This document shows positions 1 to 10,686 of a stretch of DNA of 64,000 nt, piece after piece; within the stretch, counting starts at the first letter, position 1; every line of letters starts with the position of its first letter. A program made the translations under genes and the position numbers. The notes under the pieces were generated by a model, which had not been told where the DNA came from, did not search any database, and was given only the letters and a program-made list of their open reading frames with translations. Source of the stretch: Arabidopsis thaliana (Eukaryota; Streptophyta; Magnoliopsida; Brassicales; Brassicaceae); contig NC_003074.8 in assembly GCF_000001735.4 (NCBI RefSeq), forward strand, positions 13,578,101-13,642,100, written 5' to 3'.

Positions 1-120
1 TTTAGCCTTGTCACTTCAGATGGGTCTGCACTACCAGTTTTCTAAACCAAAAAAATGATCTCAGTTAATACATAAGTGTTTGGACTTTGGAAAAAGGCTG
101 AGCAATATGAACAATATAAG

Positions 121-1085
121 TGTGTACAAGTTTTACCATGTCTTCGGCAAGTCTAACCATTCCCCTGCGACTACAAGTGTGTGAAATCTGATTGCGCCTT
201 CTTTCCTTGTGGCTATCGCTTACAACCTAACAGATGAATGTTAATTTCTATTGTATATAGATAAATTTACAAATTCCAAATGCATAGCTTAAATTCTTGG
301 CTAGTTTTGAGCTTCACAAATTTACGCCAATCAAAAGGAGAAATGTTTTTAGGTCGCATGTTCATCCTCTCTTGGTTAGTCTTAGCTTCTCTAATGTTTG
401 TAACTGGCCTTGATTTCCAGGAGCTCCACAAACATCCCATCCGCCTAAGCAATGTAACCTTTTGGTACTCTTCATCTAGTTCAAACCTTGTTTGCAATCA
501 AAAACAAAGCAGTTAAGTACTCACCAATATCTAATAAACTTGTAAATTTTACACAAAGCTTACCTGAACAGATTTCCAGAGAACAGTCCTGAGTTCTTCA
601 CCAATTTTAGTCCAACGTTCAATTGTGATTGGAACGTGTTCTCTTACTAATGCCCCTACAAATGCTGCCAGCTTAACTGAGCCTTTATCAATAGACTCTC
701 CCATGTTACTGAACTCTACTCTTACTCTCGCATTTGGATCCTTGGCAATATCCTTCAGCCTAGTTGGTCCTCGATGTCTCTTACGCTTTGGCTCAACATA
801 TTCATGACCCTCAGATAAAACAAGCTCTCCTTAAGGTTCTTCCTCATTGACCTTATCCGGATCTCCATCAACCACCTGATCTGGATCTGCTACTTGATCT
901 GGTTCCAAATGATCTTCACCATTCACCTTATTTGCATCTGATACTTGAACTTCAGCTGGTTCTACATGTTCCTCATCATTGACTTGTGGTTCAATTGTAC
1001 CAATATACTCGACCTCATCATTGACATTCTTTGCATTGACCTTTTTTTGTTACTTCTACCTCGCCTTTTCTTCTGTTGTCCCATC
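121..1085 (-). pseudogene. Plant Transposase_24-type protein of an En/Spm element, broken
   Basis: On the minus strand, about 1060-835 encodes an acidic stretch rich in D, E, P and V that ends in an in-frame TAA near 834. The same frame then continues with a basic block (EPKRKRHRGPTRLKDIA) and a conserved block ending in ERWTKIGEELRTVLWKSVQ. A good 5' splice site (CAG/GTAAG) follows at about 564. The next exon-like piece (497 to about 280) carries KVTLLRRMGCLW and FDWRKFVKLKTSQEF, and about 230-121 carries SHKERRRNQISHTCSRRG. The order and motifs are those of the plant Transposase_24 family, in which the second part resembles the sequence-specific DNA-binding accessory protein of En/Spm. The nonsense codon makes it a pseudogene. 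Confidence 0.7.
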
Positions 1086-1218
1086 TTAAATCACCTGAGA
1101 AAAATGAAAGAGTAAAGGGTTAAGTACACCGGATGCAGATAAGACATTGAACACACTGTGGGAAACAGACATAAAACATAGAGAAGACAACAAGGAATGA
1201 AAATGAAACAAAAAAAAA

Positions 1219-2627
1219 CTACATTTCACAAACATATATTCCTTCACAATCAGTCCTCTCATTCTCAGCGTCATCCAAGTCAGCGTCTATGTCAACATTT
1301 GGTGGGAATGTGCCAATGGCTGCAATTGAATATACAAACTCTTTCTGACAGAATCTTCTTGAAGATCCTCTCAATGCAACATACCAAGGTGTTGAGTCAT
1401 CTTCTCTTAGGTTAAAAACTTGTTTTGCTTGAGAGGCTAGTATGTACGGATCCCATAAAAATGAGACTTGACTATGATTCAGGTTTATAAGTGTCTTTTG
1501 CATTAGACCTACAGATAGCAGTTGCCTCATAGTACACACCACTGTTCTGAGTTTTTTTTATCCACTGTTCTTGTATGAAATCGCTGCCCATTCACTATAT
1601 AACCAGTATATGTCCTTGCACAACTACGTGGACCATAAGCTAACCATTTAAGTGTTTCTTCATGTCTGTTTGAATCAAGAGGTATCTAACAAATTTAAAA
1701 AGAAAATGTCAGACACCTATATGCTTACTGATAAAGTATAGTGTTCAAGTGTCATGTGTGAGAGATAAACATGCCTGTTTTTTAAGCCATGAAGCAAAAT
1801 TCTGAGTGTGCATACTCCATAACAGTGATGCATCACGTCTGCATCTTACATTTGAGTCTTGTAGATGTTCCAGGTGCTCACTAATACAAGGAGAAATAAG
1901 AAGTAGTTAAAGACAGCCATATGGATAAGTAAAATATATATAGCTAAGTAAAATGAACATGCTGACTGGAACTTACTCAACATAAGATTCAAAGACTGCC
2001 ATATTTTGGATGACAACCATATGGGCTATTTTTGTCTCTATTTCTGTAAGATTAATATAAGAGCCTGCTGAGATTGGAGGCCCGTCAAGTATAAAGTTGC
2101 TCTCATACTAAGTAATTCTATCAACATTTTCCTGAACATTTGTTGTCTTCTTCAAAAATTCACTAAAAACTGTATGCATTCTTCAGCTAGATAACAAAAT
2201 CCTTTAGAACTTTCATATATCTTTCAAACGGATACATCCATCTGAAATGAACTGGTCCACCTAACCGAACTTCTCTGCCTAAATGTACTGTCAAATCCTC
2301 CATTATATCAAAGAAGCTTGGTGGGAAAAACCTTTCAAACAGGCAAAGGGTTTCAACGATCTCAGTTTCTAGTTCCAAAAGTTGCTCCATATCAATTACT
2401 CGTCGACACAAGTGGTTGAAGAACGTACATATGCCCCTGATTGCAACCCTAGGACCTTTAGGTAGCAACCCTCTAAGAGCAATATGCAGAAGTAGTTGCA
2501 TTAACACGTGATAATCCTGTGACTTAAGTCCCGTGACCTTACACTCATCTAATGAGACGCCTCTTGATATGTCTGAGCAGTACCCATCTGGACCTTTGAA
2601 GTCATACAACTGTTTGAAGTCATACAA
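1219..2627 (-). pseudogene. TNP2-like transposase C-terminal region (DUF4218/DUF4216), CACTA
   Basis: The open stretch 2627-2187 reads as the DUF4218 part of TNP2-like transposases, recognised by LKSQDYHVLMQ, a RGLLPK segment, a cysteine-bearing FFN segment, FPPSFFDIM and GGPVHFRWMYPFERY. Downstream in other frames, about 1890-1788 encodes EHLEHLQDSNVRCRR and NFASWLKK, about 1690-1560 encodes LKWLAYGPRSCARTYTGY, and 1542-1219 encodes the SQVSFLWDPYILASQAKQVF part of DUF4216. These blocks are separated by frame changes that may be introns or decay. The N-terminal catalytic region is missing, removed at the Athila junction. In intact relatives this protein binds and cuts CACTA ends. This copy cannot do so. 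Confidence 0.78.
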
Positions 2628-2636
2628 CCATAAGAT

Positions 2637-2871
2637 GGTCCCTTCTGGCAGTCGACCCTGCGATCGAGTATATCAGTCATTTCTATCACTTTTTACTGTT
2701 TTCTGCATCAACATTAGGACTGTTAGAAAACCAACCAAATTCTGCCTGGCTTGACTTAGAAACTTCTGATCATATCTCATCTGTCTGCATCACACCCATT
2801 TGGATTGACACCAAAAATACTACAACGACAGGATTAGTGTTTTAGGATAATTGAGCAAAAACCTATTATCA
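2637..2871 (+). repeat. Athila A 5' LTR, 3'-terminal fragment
   Basis: Matches 8568-8805 nearly base for base and ends in CCTATTATCA just before the primer binding site. Only the U5-side end of a roughly 1.8-kb LTR remains. Confidence 0.85.
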
Positions 2872-2874
2872 ATT

Positions 2875-2889
2875 TGGCGCCGTTGTCAA
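2875..2889 (+). other. Primer binding site (tRNA-Asp type), Athila A
   Basis: TGGCGCCGTTGTC lies 3 bp after the LTR end. It is complementary to the 3' end of plant tRNA-Asp (expected TGGCGCCGTTGCC), with one C-to-T change. This is the minus-strand priming site known for Athila. Confidence 0.85.
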
Positions 2890-3046
2890 CTGGGTGCTTG
2901 TTTGCTATATTTGAGATTTCAAAATTGTTAAGATCAAGTTCGTTTTTGTTGTAAGAGATACTAACATTGTGTCTTTTCAGACTTTGTATTTCAGGTACTT
3001 AGCAACCAACTTTATTTGTCAGTTATAGCCAGGTTGTACCTGTTGC

Positions 3047-5856
3047 ATGCATACACGGTCACAAGGGAATCAGAACTTCCTATTCAACGATAACATCGAC
3101 CGTATTGCTTGCCAACTGAGAGAACTGAAAGCAACAGACACCATGGCTGACATTGTAGATGAGCAAAAGCAACCTAACAACATTGGTGTTGGTGACTTCC
3201 CTCACAACCACAACCAGTGTCATGGCATTGTTCCACCTCCAATACAGAACAACAACTTTGAGATCAAAAGCAGCCTCATTGCAATGGTGCAGGAGAACAA
3301 GTTTCATGGCTTGCCAATGGAGGATCCGCTCGATCATCTAGACGAGTTTGAAAGGCTTTGTAGCCTTACTAAAATCAATGGAGTTAGTGAAGATGGTTTC
3401 AAGCTTCGCTTGTTTCCATTCTCACTTGGAGACAAAGCACATATGTGGGAAAAGACGCTACCCTAGGGATCAATCACGTCCTAGGATGACTGCAAAAAGG
3501 CTTTCTTGGCAAAATTCTTCTCCAACTCTAGAATTGCAAGACTCCAGAATGATATATCCGGATTCACTCAGAAGCAAAATGAAACCTTCTGTGAAGCTTG
3601 GGAACGCTTTAAGGGTTATCAAACCAAATGCCCTCATCACGGATTTAAGCAAGCTTCTCTTCTCAGCACACTCTATAGAGGCGTCTTACCTAAGATAAGG
3701 ATGCTGCTTGACACCACTTCAAATGGGAATTTCCTGAAGAAGGATGTTGAAGAAGGGTGGGAGCTAGTTGAAAACTTCGCTTAGTCGGATGGTAATTATA
3801 ATGAAGATTATGACAGAAGCATCCGCACCAGTTCTGACTCTGATGACAAGAACCGTAGAGACATGAAAGCTCTCAATGACAAACTAGACAAAATCCTCCA
3901 AGTACAGCAGAAACATGTTCAACTCATCTCTTAAGATGAACCATTCCAAGTACAAGAGGGGGAGAATGATCAGTGTCCTGACAGCTATGTTCAGAATCAA
4001 GGTGGCTACAACAAGGGGTACAACAATTACAGACCCAACCCAAATCTGTCATACAGAAGCACCAATACCGCCAACCCTCAGGATCAAGTCTACCCTCAGC
4101 AGCAGCAGAACCAACCCAAACCGTTTGTTCCATACAACTAAAGCCAAGGGTTTGTTCCAAAGCAGCAGTTTCAAGGAGGATATCAACAACATCAGCCACC
4201 ACCTGGTTTCACACCACATCAACAACAAGCACCTGCGCATCAGAATTCAGACATAATGAAAATGCTCCAGCAGCTCATTCAAGGACAAGCCATAGGAGCA
4301 ATGGAAATCGCTAAGAAGCTTGCTGAATTAAACAACAAAGTCGACCGACAAGGCGTTGAACTTAACAGCAAGTTTGAATCACTGAGCACTAGGATGAGAT
4401 ATGTGGAAGGCATCCTCGCTTCACCATCTGTTAATAACAACCTAGGCCAGCTTCCAGGGAAAGCAATCCAGAACCCTAAGGAGTACGCCACTGCTCACGC
4501 CATCACTATTTGCCATGATCGAGAGCTGCCAACTCGACATGCCTCAACCTCTATCACTAGGGACAGTGAAGTTCAAGAAGGGGAGGATTTAGTTCAGAAT
4601 GAAATTCCAGCTGAAATAGCAATAGAGGAGCCCATACTCGATCGCAGTACTCGATCGCAAGCTCAAGCAGTACTTTCTTCTGTTAAAACGCCTGTCTCTG
4701 CTAAAACCAAGGATAAAGTCTTTGTTCCTCCACCATACAAGCCTCCACTACCATTTCCAGGGAGATTCAAGAAGCAACTAATAAAGAAGTATGAAGCTCT
4801 CCTTGAAAAACAATTGAAGAACCTTGAAATCACAATGCCTCTAGTAGACTGTCTTGCGCTAATATCGAACTCACACAAGCGTGTGAAGGACATGATGACA
4901 GAGAGGATCAAAGAAGTTCAAGGAACTGTGGCGTTAACTCACAAGTGTAGTGCAATCATCCAGAAGAATATTGTTCAAGAAAAGTTGGAAGATCCGGGAT
5001 CTTTTACTCTACCATGCTCTATTAGGCAACTGGCTTTCAGCAACTGTCTATGTTATCTAGGAGCTTCAGTCAGCCTAATGCCACTTTCTATGGCAAAGAA
5101 GCTGGGATTTGTCAAATATAAGTCGTGCGACCTATCTTTGATCCTTGCTGATAGGACCTTAAGAAAACCCTATGGCCTACTAGAAGATATGCCTATCAAG
5201 ATTAATGGAGTAGAAGTACAGACTTTGTTGTGCTTGAGATGGATGAAGAACCTAAGGATCCTCTGATGCTAAGAACACCTTTCTTGGCCTCAGTTGGAGC
5301 GGTGATAGACGTCAAAGATGGAAAGATTAATCTCAATCTTGGGAAGGATATAAGGTTAGTGTTTGACATCAGCAAAGCTCCAAGAAGATCAACCATAAAG
5401 GGACAGACCTTTAGGGTCCAAGGAGTGGTTACAAAAGATGGATTTGAGACTGAAAGAGTAAAGGAACGAAGTTTAGCTCCAACACGACCTTCAAGCTCAA
5501 CCACTCAATCTAGTACGCTCTGTGTAGTTGATTGACCAGAACTTAAAAGGAAGTCTGATCTCCAAGAAGAAACCATCCAGAAGCTAGCTTGCACTGTTGA
5601 GGAATTTAGGGATAAAGTGAGTCGGATGCAAAGGGAAGCTATTCAACCTCAACTTGGCATTGAAACTATATCAAAGAAGAAATTTGTTTCAGAATGGTCT
5701 GAAGAAGAAGACTACCAACAAGCAATAAAAGAAGATTACAAGGAAAGGGCCATTGAATACTCAATTATAAACCTGTCAAGAGAGCATGCTAAGTCCAATG
5801 TTGCATCTGCTAAGGAAGAACAAAAGATTTCAATTCTTCTCTATCACCCTCCTTAA
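3047..5856 (+). pseudogene. Athila gag-protease polyprotein, copy A
   Basis: The frame starts at ATG 3047 ([15 protein letters not shown], the conserved Athila gag start) and can be followed to about 5220, interrupted by stops near 3464, 3482, 3782, 3932 and 4139. Capsid-region motifs visible are [29 protein letters not shown] and [15 protein letters not shown]-rich linker follows (about 3950-4250). The aspartic protease region (about 4980-5350) has LGASVSLMP but Y where the other copies have the catalytic D of DLGA. A small deletion near 5221 shifts the frame. The product then runs, with a TGA at 5533, into a charged, coiled-coil-like tail (EETIQKLACTVEEF, FVSEWSEEED) ending at 5856. There is no reverse transcriptase, RNase H or integrase after it. 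In an intact element this would be the capsid-protease precursor. Confidence 0.88.
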
Positions 5857-7442
5857 GCCTAATGAGTGTGAGGAGTCAAACTAGAGACTTAAAACAAGCT
5901 CACTTGGGAGGAAGTCCCATGATTATCCTTGTAAATAATTTTTCTTTCTTGTTATTTTTGATTTGTTTTGGTTGTGTTTGTGGTTCTCAGGAATAGAGAA
6001 GTAACCTGGAGATAGAGTAAAAATTCAAAATTTTTACTCCATCTCATAGGTGGAGATCGAGTATCCCGCGCCAACGGAGGAGGAACAATAACAAGGTCCC
6101 ACTATTCCATGGGATTACACCAGAGAGGAGATGGACGACTACGTCTCCAAAGCCTTCAACTGAGGTACCACAAACAACCATCATTGTATATACCATTTTT
6201 TGTTTTCGTTTTCTTTTAGTGTCTCTTGAACTCTTCTTTAGACTTCTACTACACAAGGGACTGTGTAGTTTAAGTTTGGGGGAGGATTCAAGAAGTATTT
6301 AACATGTTTTCTAGTGAGTCTTATTTGCATCATTTGAGTCTTAACTTCATCTAAGGCATAGAAAAAACCAAAAAAATTGAGAAAATTTCTGAAAAATGTA
6401 TTCCACAAAAACAAAGTGTTCATATAGTTGCATCACATTTAGGATTGAGTCTATGATGTTTCATATAGGATTGTCGCATATGCATTGGGGATTATGATGA
6501 GATAGCTTTGTAAGCATTTTGGTTCATTGTTGCTAGTTGTCTGATGCGTAGTCAATGAAATTGAAGTAAAACTACACCATGTCTTGAATGCTCTACTCGA
6601 TTACACTGTTATTATCTGATACCATTCCCTATCAATTTGAACCTGAATCTGACTTGCAATTATAATGTCTTAGCATCGAATTTGAATTAAATTTTTCACC
6701 ACCCTTGCTAACCCCAGTAGCTGCTTCCATCATTGAAGTAGTTTCCCTTGCCCTTAACCAAACCTTTCTTTTGAGCCCTATTATATATCGTGTGTGATTG
6801 TGAGGCCTGTTTCGGGATTGAGCTTGGAAGAAAGTGTTAGGTTTGAGCCGACAAGAGTAGTGTCTCATGTAGTTCTAGTCCACGTTTTCTGGGCTAGATA
6901 TGACTAGGTGGGTGTCTATTCTTGAAGAGGGGATCGAGTATATGAGAAAAATAAGAGAAAAAGGAAATGTTGATGTTTTTAGGAGAAGGAAGTTGAGAAA
7001 CAAGTTAGTCTAGTAATGGATTTTGGGGAACTAAAAAAAATATAGGCTTTGTAACAACAGAAGAAAAAAGTCTAGAAAAGTCTTGATCACAAGAAGATAA
7101 CAAGAGCCATAGTTGTCAAAGAAAACCAAAGTCCACTAGATCCATCAAAGTAAAAGAAACTTCTCCTTAGAATAAGAGTCAAAGAAAAGAAAGTGTGGTT
7201 TGATCCAAGATAAGAATGAGAAAAAAAAAATGCCTTGAGTGCAAAGGGTAGAACTAGGATCATATTCTGGGCTTGAGGGTAGTACCATCTGCTGGTGTAT
7301 ACACTGTCTATGTTTTTGGGTAGATGGGATACTATTCTTGTACGCATAGGTTGGCTCTTACCTTTAACATTCTCCTAAACCTCAGTCGATTTCTTTTGAG
7401 AGTCCCCTGTTACAGAAGAAAAAAGTCTAGAAAAGTCTTTAT
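5857..7442 (+). other. Athila A non-coding 3' region (no gene seen)
   Basis: Starts with the conserved post-gag/pol block (CACTTGGGAGGAAGTCCCATG near 5909) and a pyrimidine-rich TGTGGTTCTCAG near 5980. It then jumps to the final codons of ORF-1 (about 6120-6155, ending TCAACTGAGGTAC). The rest matches the non-coding region between ORF-1 and the 3' LTR in copies B, D, E and F, including the hairpin plus second polypurine tract. The terminal polypurine tract and the LTR start are deleted at about 7411, where a 28-bp segment (7412-7439) repeats 7057-7084. Confidence 0.75.
6249..6285 (+). other. Hairpin followed by second polypurine tract, Athila A
   Basis: CTACACA and TGTGTAG form a perfect 7-bp stem (6249-6255 with 6262-6268) around a 6-nt loop. 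After three bases comes AAGTTTGGGGGAGG (6272-6285). The same arrangement occurs in B, E and F. Confidence 0.7.
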
Positions 7443-8805
7443 CACCAGTTATACTCGATCGCAGAGGAGAAGAACCAATCCATCCTGACAGCTGACACAC
7501 TTACTCGGTCACAGAGGACAAGAAGCAGCCCAGACCATTCTGTCAACCAACCTACTCGACCACCACCTCGACCCTCTAATCAATCCGCACTCAACCAGAC
7601 AACCTTAGCATCAGAAAGAGAAGAGAAGAGAAGGCCCATTCGAAGCCCATCAGGAAGCCCACTTTGAGTCGAATCTCTTGATCACGCCGTCCATGGGCCG
7701 TTAAGTGGGCTCGAAGCCCGCTTTCTTATCTTAGTATAAATAAGTCTGTAAGGGTTTCGCCCTAAGACATGCACTTTTAGAGACACGAATTTTGCATTAT
7801 TATTCAGCAGCCGCTTTTCATTCTTACAACTTTGTATTTCGATTTATCTTCTAAGTTATTCAGATTTTGCTTTCATTTGCTTGTTCATCTTTCGTTTCTA
7901 TGTTATTGTCTTTAAGCATGTTGTCTTAGTAGTTATTAGGATTTCTGAGGATGGGAGAGAGTAGTTGTGGAACCTCTGGTCGAATATGTTGGTTAAGTGT
8001 AGATTTATTGAATCCCTTCTGGATTAGTTGTGTTTACTGCTTATTCCTTTCTGATCAACTGGAATCCGATCCCAGACGTTCCAGCGCCCAGAAGACGTTT
8101 AATGGAACGTTGAATCTACTAATTCCAGTGATAATCGTCTCTATCCCAAGGGATTGGCCGTTTAGAGCGGTTAATGGCTTTAACAGTCGGCTCTTATTGC
8201 CTGCTTAGTTAGAGATCGCTAATGGGAATTAGGTCAGTGTCTAGCTATGCTTGAGGATTTCTATCACGGGAGTGAATTAATTTGTTGTTGAACTTGTTGT
8301 CTAGGGATAGCTTAATTGATATTTGTTAACCAACTGAATTGATTAAGGAGACCACACTATTCGATTACCCCATCCTTAGGAATTTCTCATCCAATTGATT
8401 TCTCTGTTTACTTACCTGTTTCATTCACTTGCTATTGAATTTTATTATTTTTCTGTTTTCAATCGTTCTACTCGATCACACCAGTCTACTAACAGTGAGA
8501 CTGCGTGATAGAGTAAACTGGTCCATTTCTGCATTTTCACTCTCTGTCATCCTGTTGTACTCGATCACAGGGTCCCTTCTGGCAGTCGACCCTGCGATCG
8601 AGTATATTAGTCATTTCTGTCACTTTTTACTGTTTTCTGCATAAACACTAGGACTGTTAGAAAACCAACCAAATTCTGCCTGGCTAGACTTAGCAACTTC
8701 TGATCATATCTCATCTGTCTGCATCACACCCATTTGGATTGACACCTAAAATACTACAACGACATGATTAGTGTTTTATGATAATTGAGCAAAAACCTAT
8801 TATTA
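7443..8805 (+). repeat. Athila A 3' LTR, 5'-truncated
   Basis: Similar in layout to the LTRs of copy E: a purine-rich tract with GGCCCATT and GGGCCGT blocks, TATAAATA at 7735-7742, a R/U5-like T-rich segment, and the terminal CCTATTATTA ending at 8805. About 400-500 bp of U3 and the TGATA start are missing. CEN178 satellite begins immediately at 8806. Confidence 0.8.
7735..7742 (+). promoter_or_regulatory. LTR TATA box, Athila A
   Basis: TATAAATA in the position where E (43887-43894, 51467-51474) and B (30203) have TATA-like boxes. Expected to direct Pol II transcription from the LTR; activity not shown. Confidence 0.6.
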
Positions 8806-9686
8806 TAGCCAAAGTCCATATGAGTCTTTGGCTTTGTGTCTTCTAACAAGGATACAATTCTTACGCCTTTAAGATCCGGTTACGGTGTAAGTTCTTACAC
8901 TCAATCATACACATGACATCAAGTCATATTCGACTCCAAAACACTAACCAACCTTCTTCTTGCTTCTCAAAGGTTTCATGGTGTAGCCAACGTTCATATG
9001 AGTCTTTGGCTTTGTCTCTTCTAACAAGGAAACACAACTTAGGCTTTTAAGATCGGGTTTCGGTTTAAGTTGTTATACTCAATCATACACATGACATCAA
9101 GTCATATTCGACTCCAAAATACTAACCAACCTTCTTCTTGCTTCTCAAAGCATTCATTGAGTAGCCAAAGTCCATATGAGTCCTTTGTTTTGTGTTTTCT
9201 AACAAGGATACAATTCTTACGCCTTTAAGATCCAGTTGCGGTTTAAATTCTTATACTCAATCATACACATGACATCAAGTCATATTTGACTCCAAAACAC
9301 AAACCAACCTTCTTCAGCTTCTCAAATCTTTCATGGTATGGCCAAAGTCCGTATGAATCTTCGGCTTTGTGTCTTCTAACAAGGAAACGCTACTTAGGCT
9401 TTTAAGATCGGGTTGCGGTTTAAGTTCTTATACTCAATCATACACATGACATCAAGTCATATTCAACTCCAAAACACTAACCAAGCTTCTTCTAGATTCT
9501 CAAAGCTTTCATGGTGTAGCCAAAATCCGTATGAGTCTTTGGCTTTGTGTCTTCTAACAAGGATACAATTCTTACGCCTTTAAGATCCGGTTGCGGTTTA
9601 AGTTCTTATACTCAATCATACACATGACATCAAGTCATATTCGACTCCAAAACACTAACCAACCTTCTTCTTGCTTCTCAAAGCTT
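8806..9686 (-). repeat. CEN178 centromere satellite, about five monomers, inverted
   Basis: The reverse complement contains AAGCTTTGAGAAGCAAGAAG and the rest of the A. thaliana 178-bp pAL1/CEN178 monomer. Copies are somewhat diverged (for example near 9050 and 9350). The block ends at an AAGCTT site beside the 1000-N gap. The shadow reading frames here are satellite, not genes. Confidence 0.93.
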
Positions 9687-10686
9687 NNNNNNNNNNNNNN
9701 NNNNNNNNNNNNNNNNNNNNNNNNNNNNNNNNNNNNNNNNNNNNNNNNNNNNNNNNNNNNNNNNNNNNNNNNNNNNNNNNNNNNNNNNNNNNNNNNNNNN
9801 NNNNNNNNNNNNNNNNNNNNNNNNNNNNNNNNNNNNNNNNNNNNNNNNNNNNNNNNNNNNNNNNNNNNNNNNNNNNNNNNNNNNNNNNNNNNNNNNNNNN
9901 NNNNNNNNNNNNNNNNNNNNNNNNNNNNNNNNNNNNNNNNNNNNNNNNNNNNNNNNNNNNNNNNNNNNNNNNNNNNNNNNNNNNNNNNNNNNNNNNNNNN
10001 NNNNNNNNNNNNNNNNNNNNNNNNNNNNNNNNNNNNNNNNNNNNNNNNNNNNNNNNNNNNNNNNNNNNNNNNNNNNNNNNNNNNNNNNNNNNNNNNNNNN
10101 NNNNNNNNNNNNNNNNNNNNNNNNNNNNNNNNNNNNNNNNNNNNNNNNNNNNNNNNNNNNNNNNNNNNNNNNNNNNNNNNNNNNNNNNNNNNNNNNNNNN
10201 NNNNNNNNNNNNNNNNNNNNNNNNNNNNNNNNNNNNNNNNNNNNNNNNNNNNNNNNNNNNNNNNNNNNNNNNNNNNNNNNNNNNNNNNNNNNNNNNNNNN
10301 NNNNNNNNNNNNNNNNNNNNNNNNNNNNNNNNNNNNNNNNNNNNNNNNNNNNNNNNNNNNNNNNNNNNNNNNNNNNNNNNNNNNNNNNNNNNNNNNNNNN
10401 NNNNNNNNNNNNNNNNNNNNNNNNNNNNNNNNNNNNNNNNNNNNNNNNNNNNNNNNNNNNNNNNNNNNNNNNNNNNNNNNNNNNNNNNNNNNNNNNNNNN
10501 NNNNNNNNNNNNNNNNNNNNNNNNNNNNNNNNNNNNNNNNNNNNNNNNNNNNNNNNNNNNNNNNNNNNNNNNNNNNNNNNNNNNNNNNNNNNNNNNNNNN
10601 NNNNNNNNNNNNNNNNNNNNNNNNNNNNNNNNNNNNNNNNNNNNNNNNNNNNNNNNNNNNNNNNNNNNNNNNNNNNNNNNNNNNNN
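9687..10686. other. Assembly gap of exactly 1000 N
   Basis: All N. Flanked on both sides by AAGCTT, with satellite orientation reversed across it. Confidence 0.99.

Larger units (their letters stand above)
1..2636 (-). mobile_element. Decayed En/Spm (CACTA) DNA transposon fragment
   Basis: Minus-strand translation gives two blocks typical of plant CACTA elements: a TNP2-like transposase C-terminal part (about 2627-1219) followed by a plant 'Transposase_24' type second protein (about 1085-1). The order matches En/Spm-like elements. Neither terminal inverted repeat is in the window: the element runs off the left edge, and at 2636/2637 it is replaced by Athila LTR sequence. A short direct repeat of about 16 bp lies at about 2597-2631, near the breakpoint. 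Stops and frame changes show that it is inactive. Family assignment rests on recognised protein motifs; the exact subfamily is not determined. Confidence 0.8.
2637..8805 (+). mobile_element. Athila copy A, truncated Ty3/gypsy retrotransposon
   Basis: Order on the plus strand: 3' piece of a 5' LTR (2637-2871), tRNA-Asp type primer site, gag-protease pseudogene, about 1.6 kb of non-coding 3' region, then a 3' LTR that lacks its first part. The last 230 bp of the two LTRs match closely (2637-2871 and 8568-8805). Pol is absent and ORF-1 is reduced to its last few codons near 6150. The right end abuts CEN178 satellite; the left end abuts a CACTA element. No target duplication can be assessed because the left LTR end is missing. 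Confidence 0.88.

Noticed and set aside
1219..2627. Host gene on the minus strand
   Set aside because: The protein is the transposase C-terminal domain of CACTA elements and is broken into several frames.
6632..7347. Minus-strand frames in the Athila A 3' region
   Set aside because: Not conserved as frames in the collinear regions of B, D, E and F.
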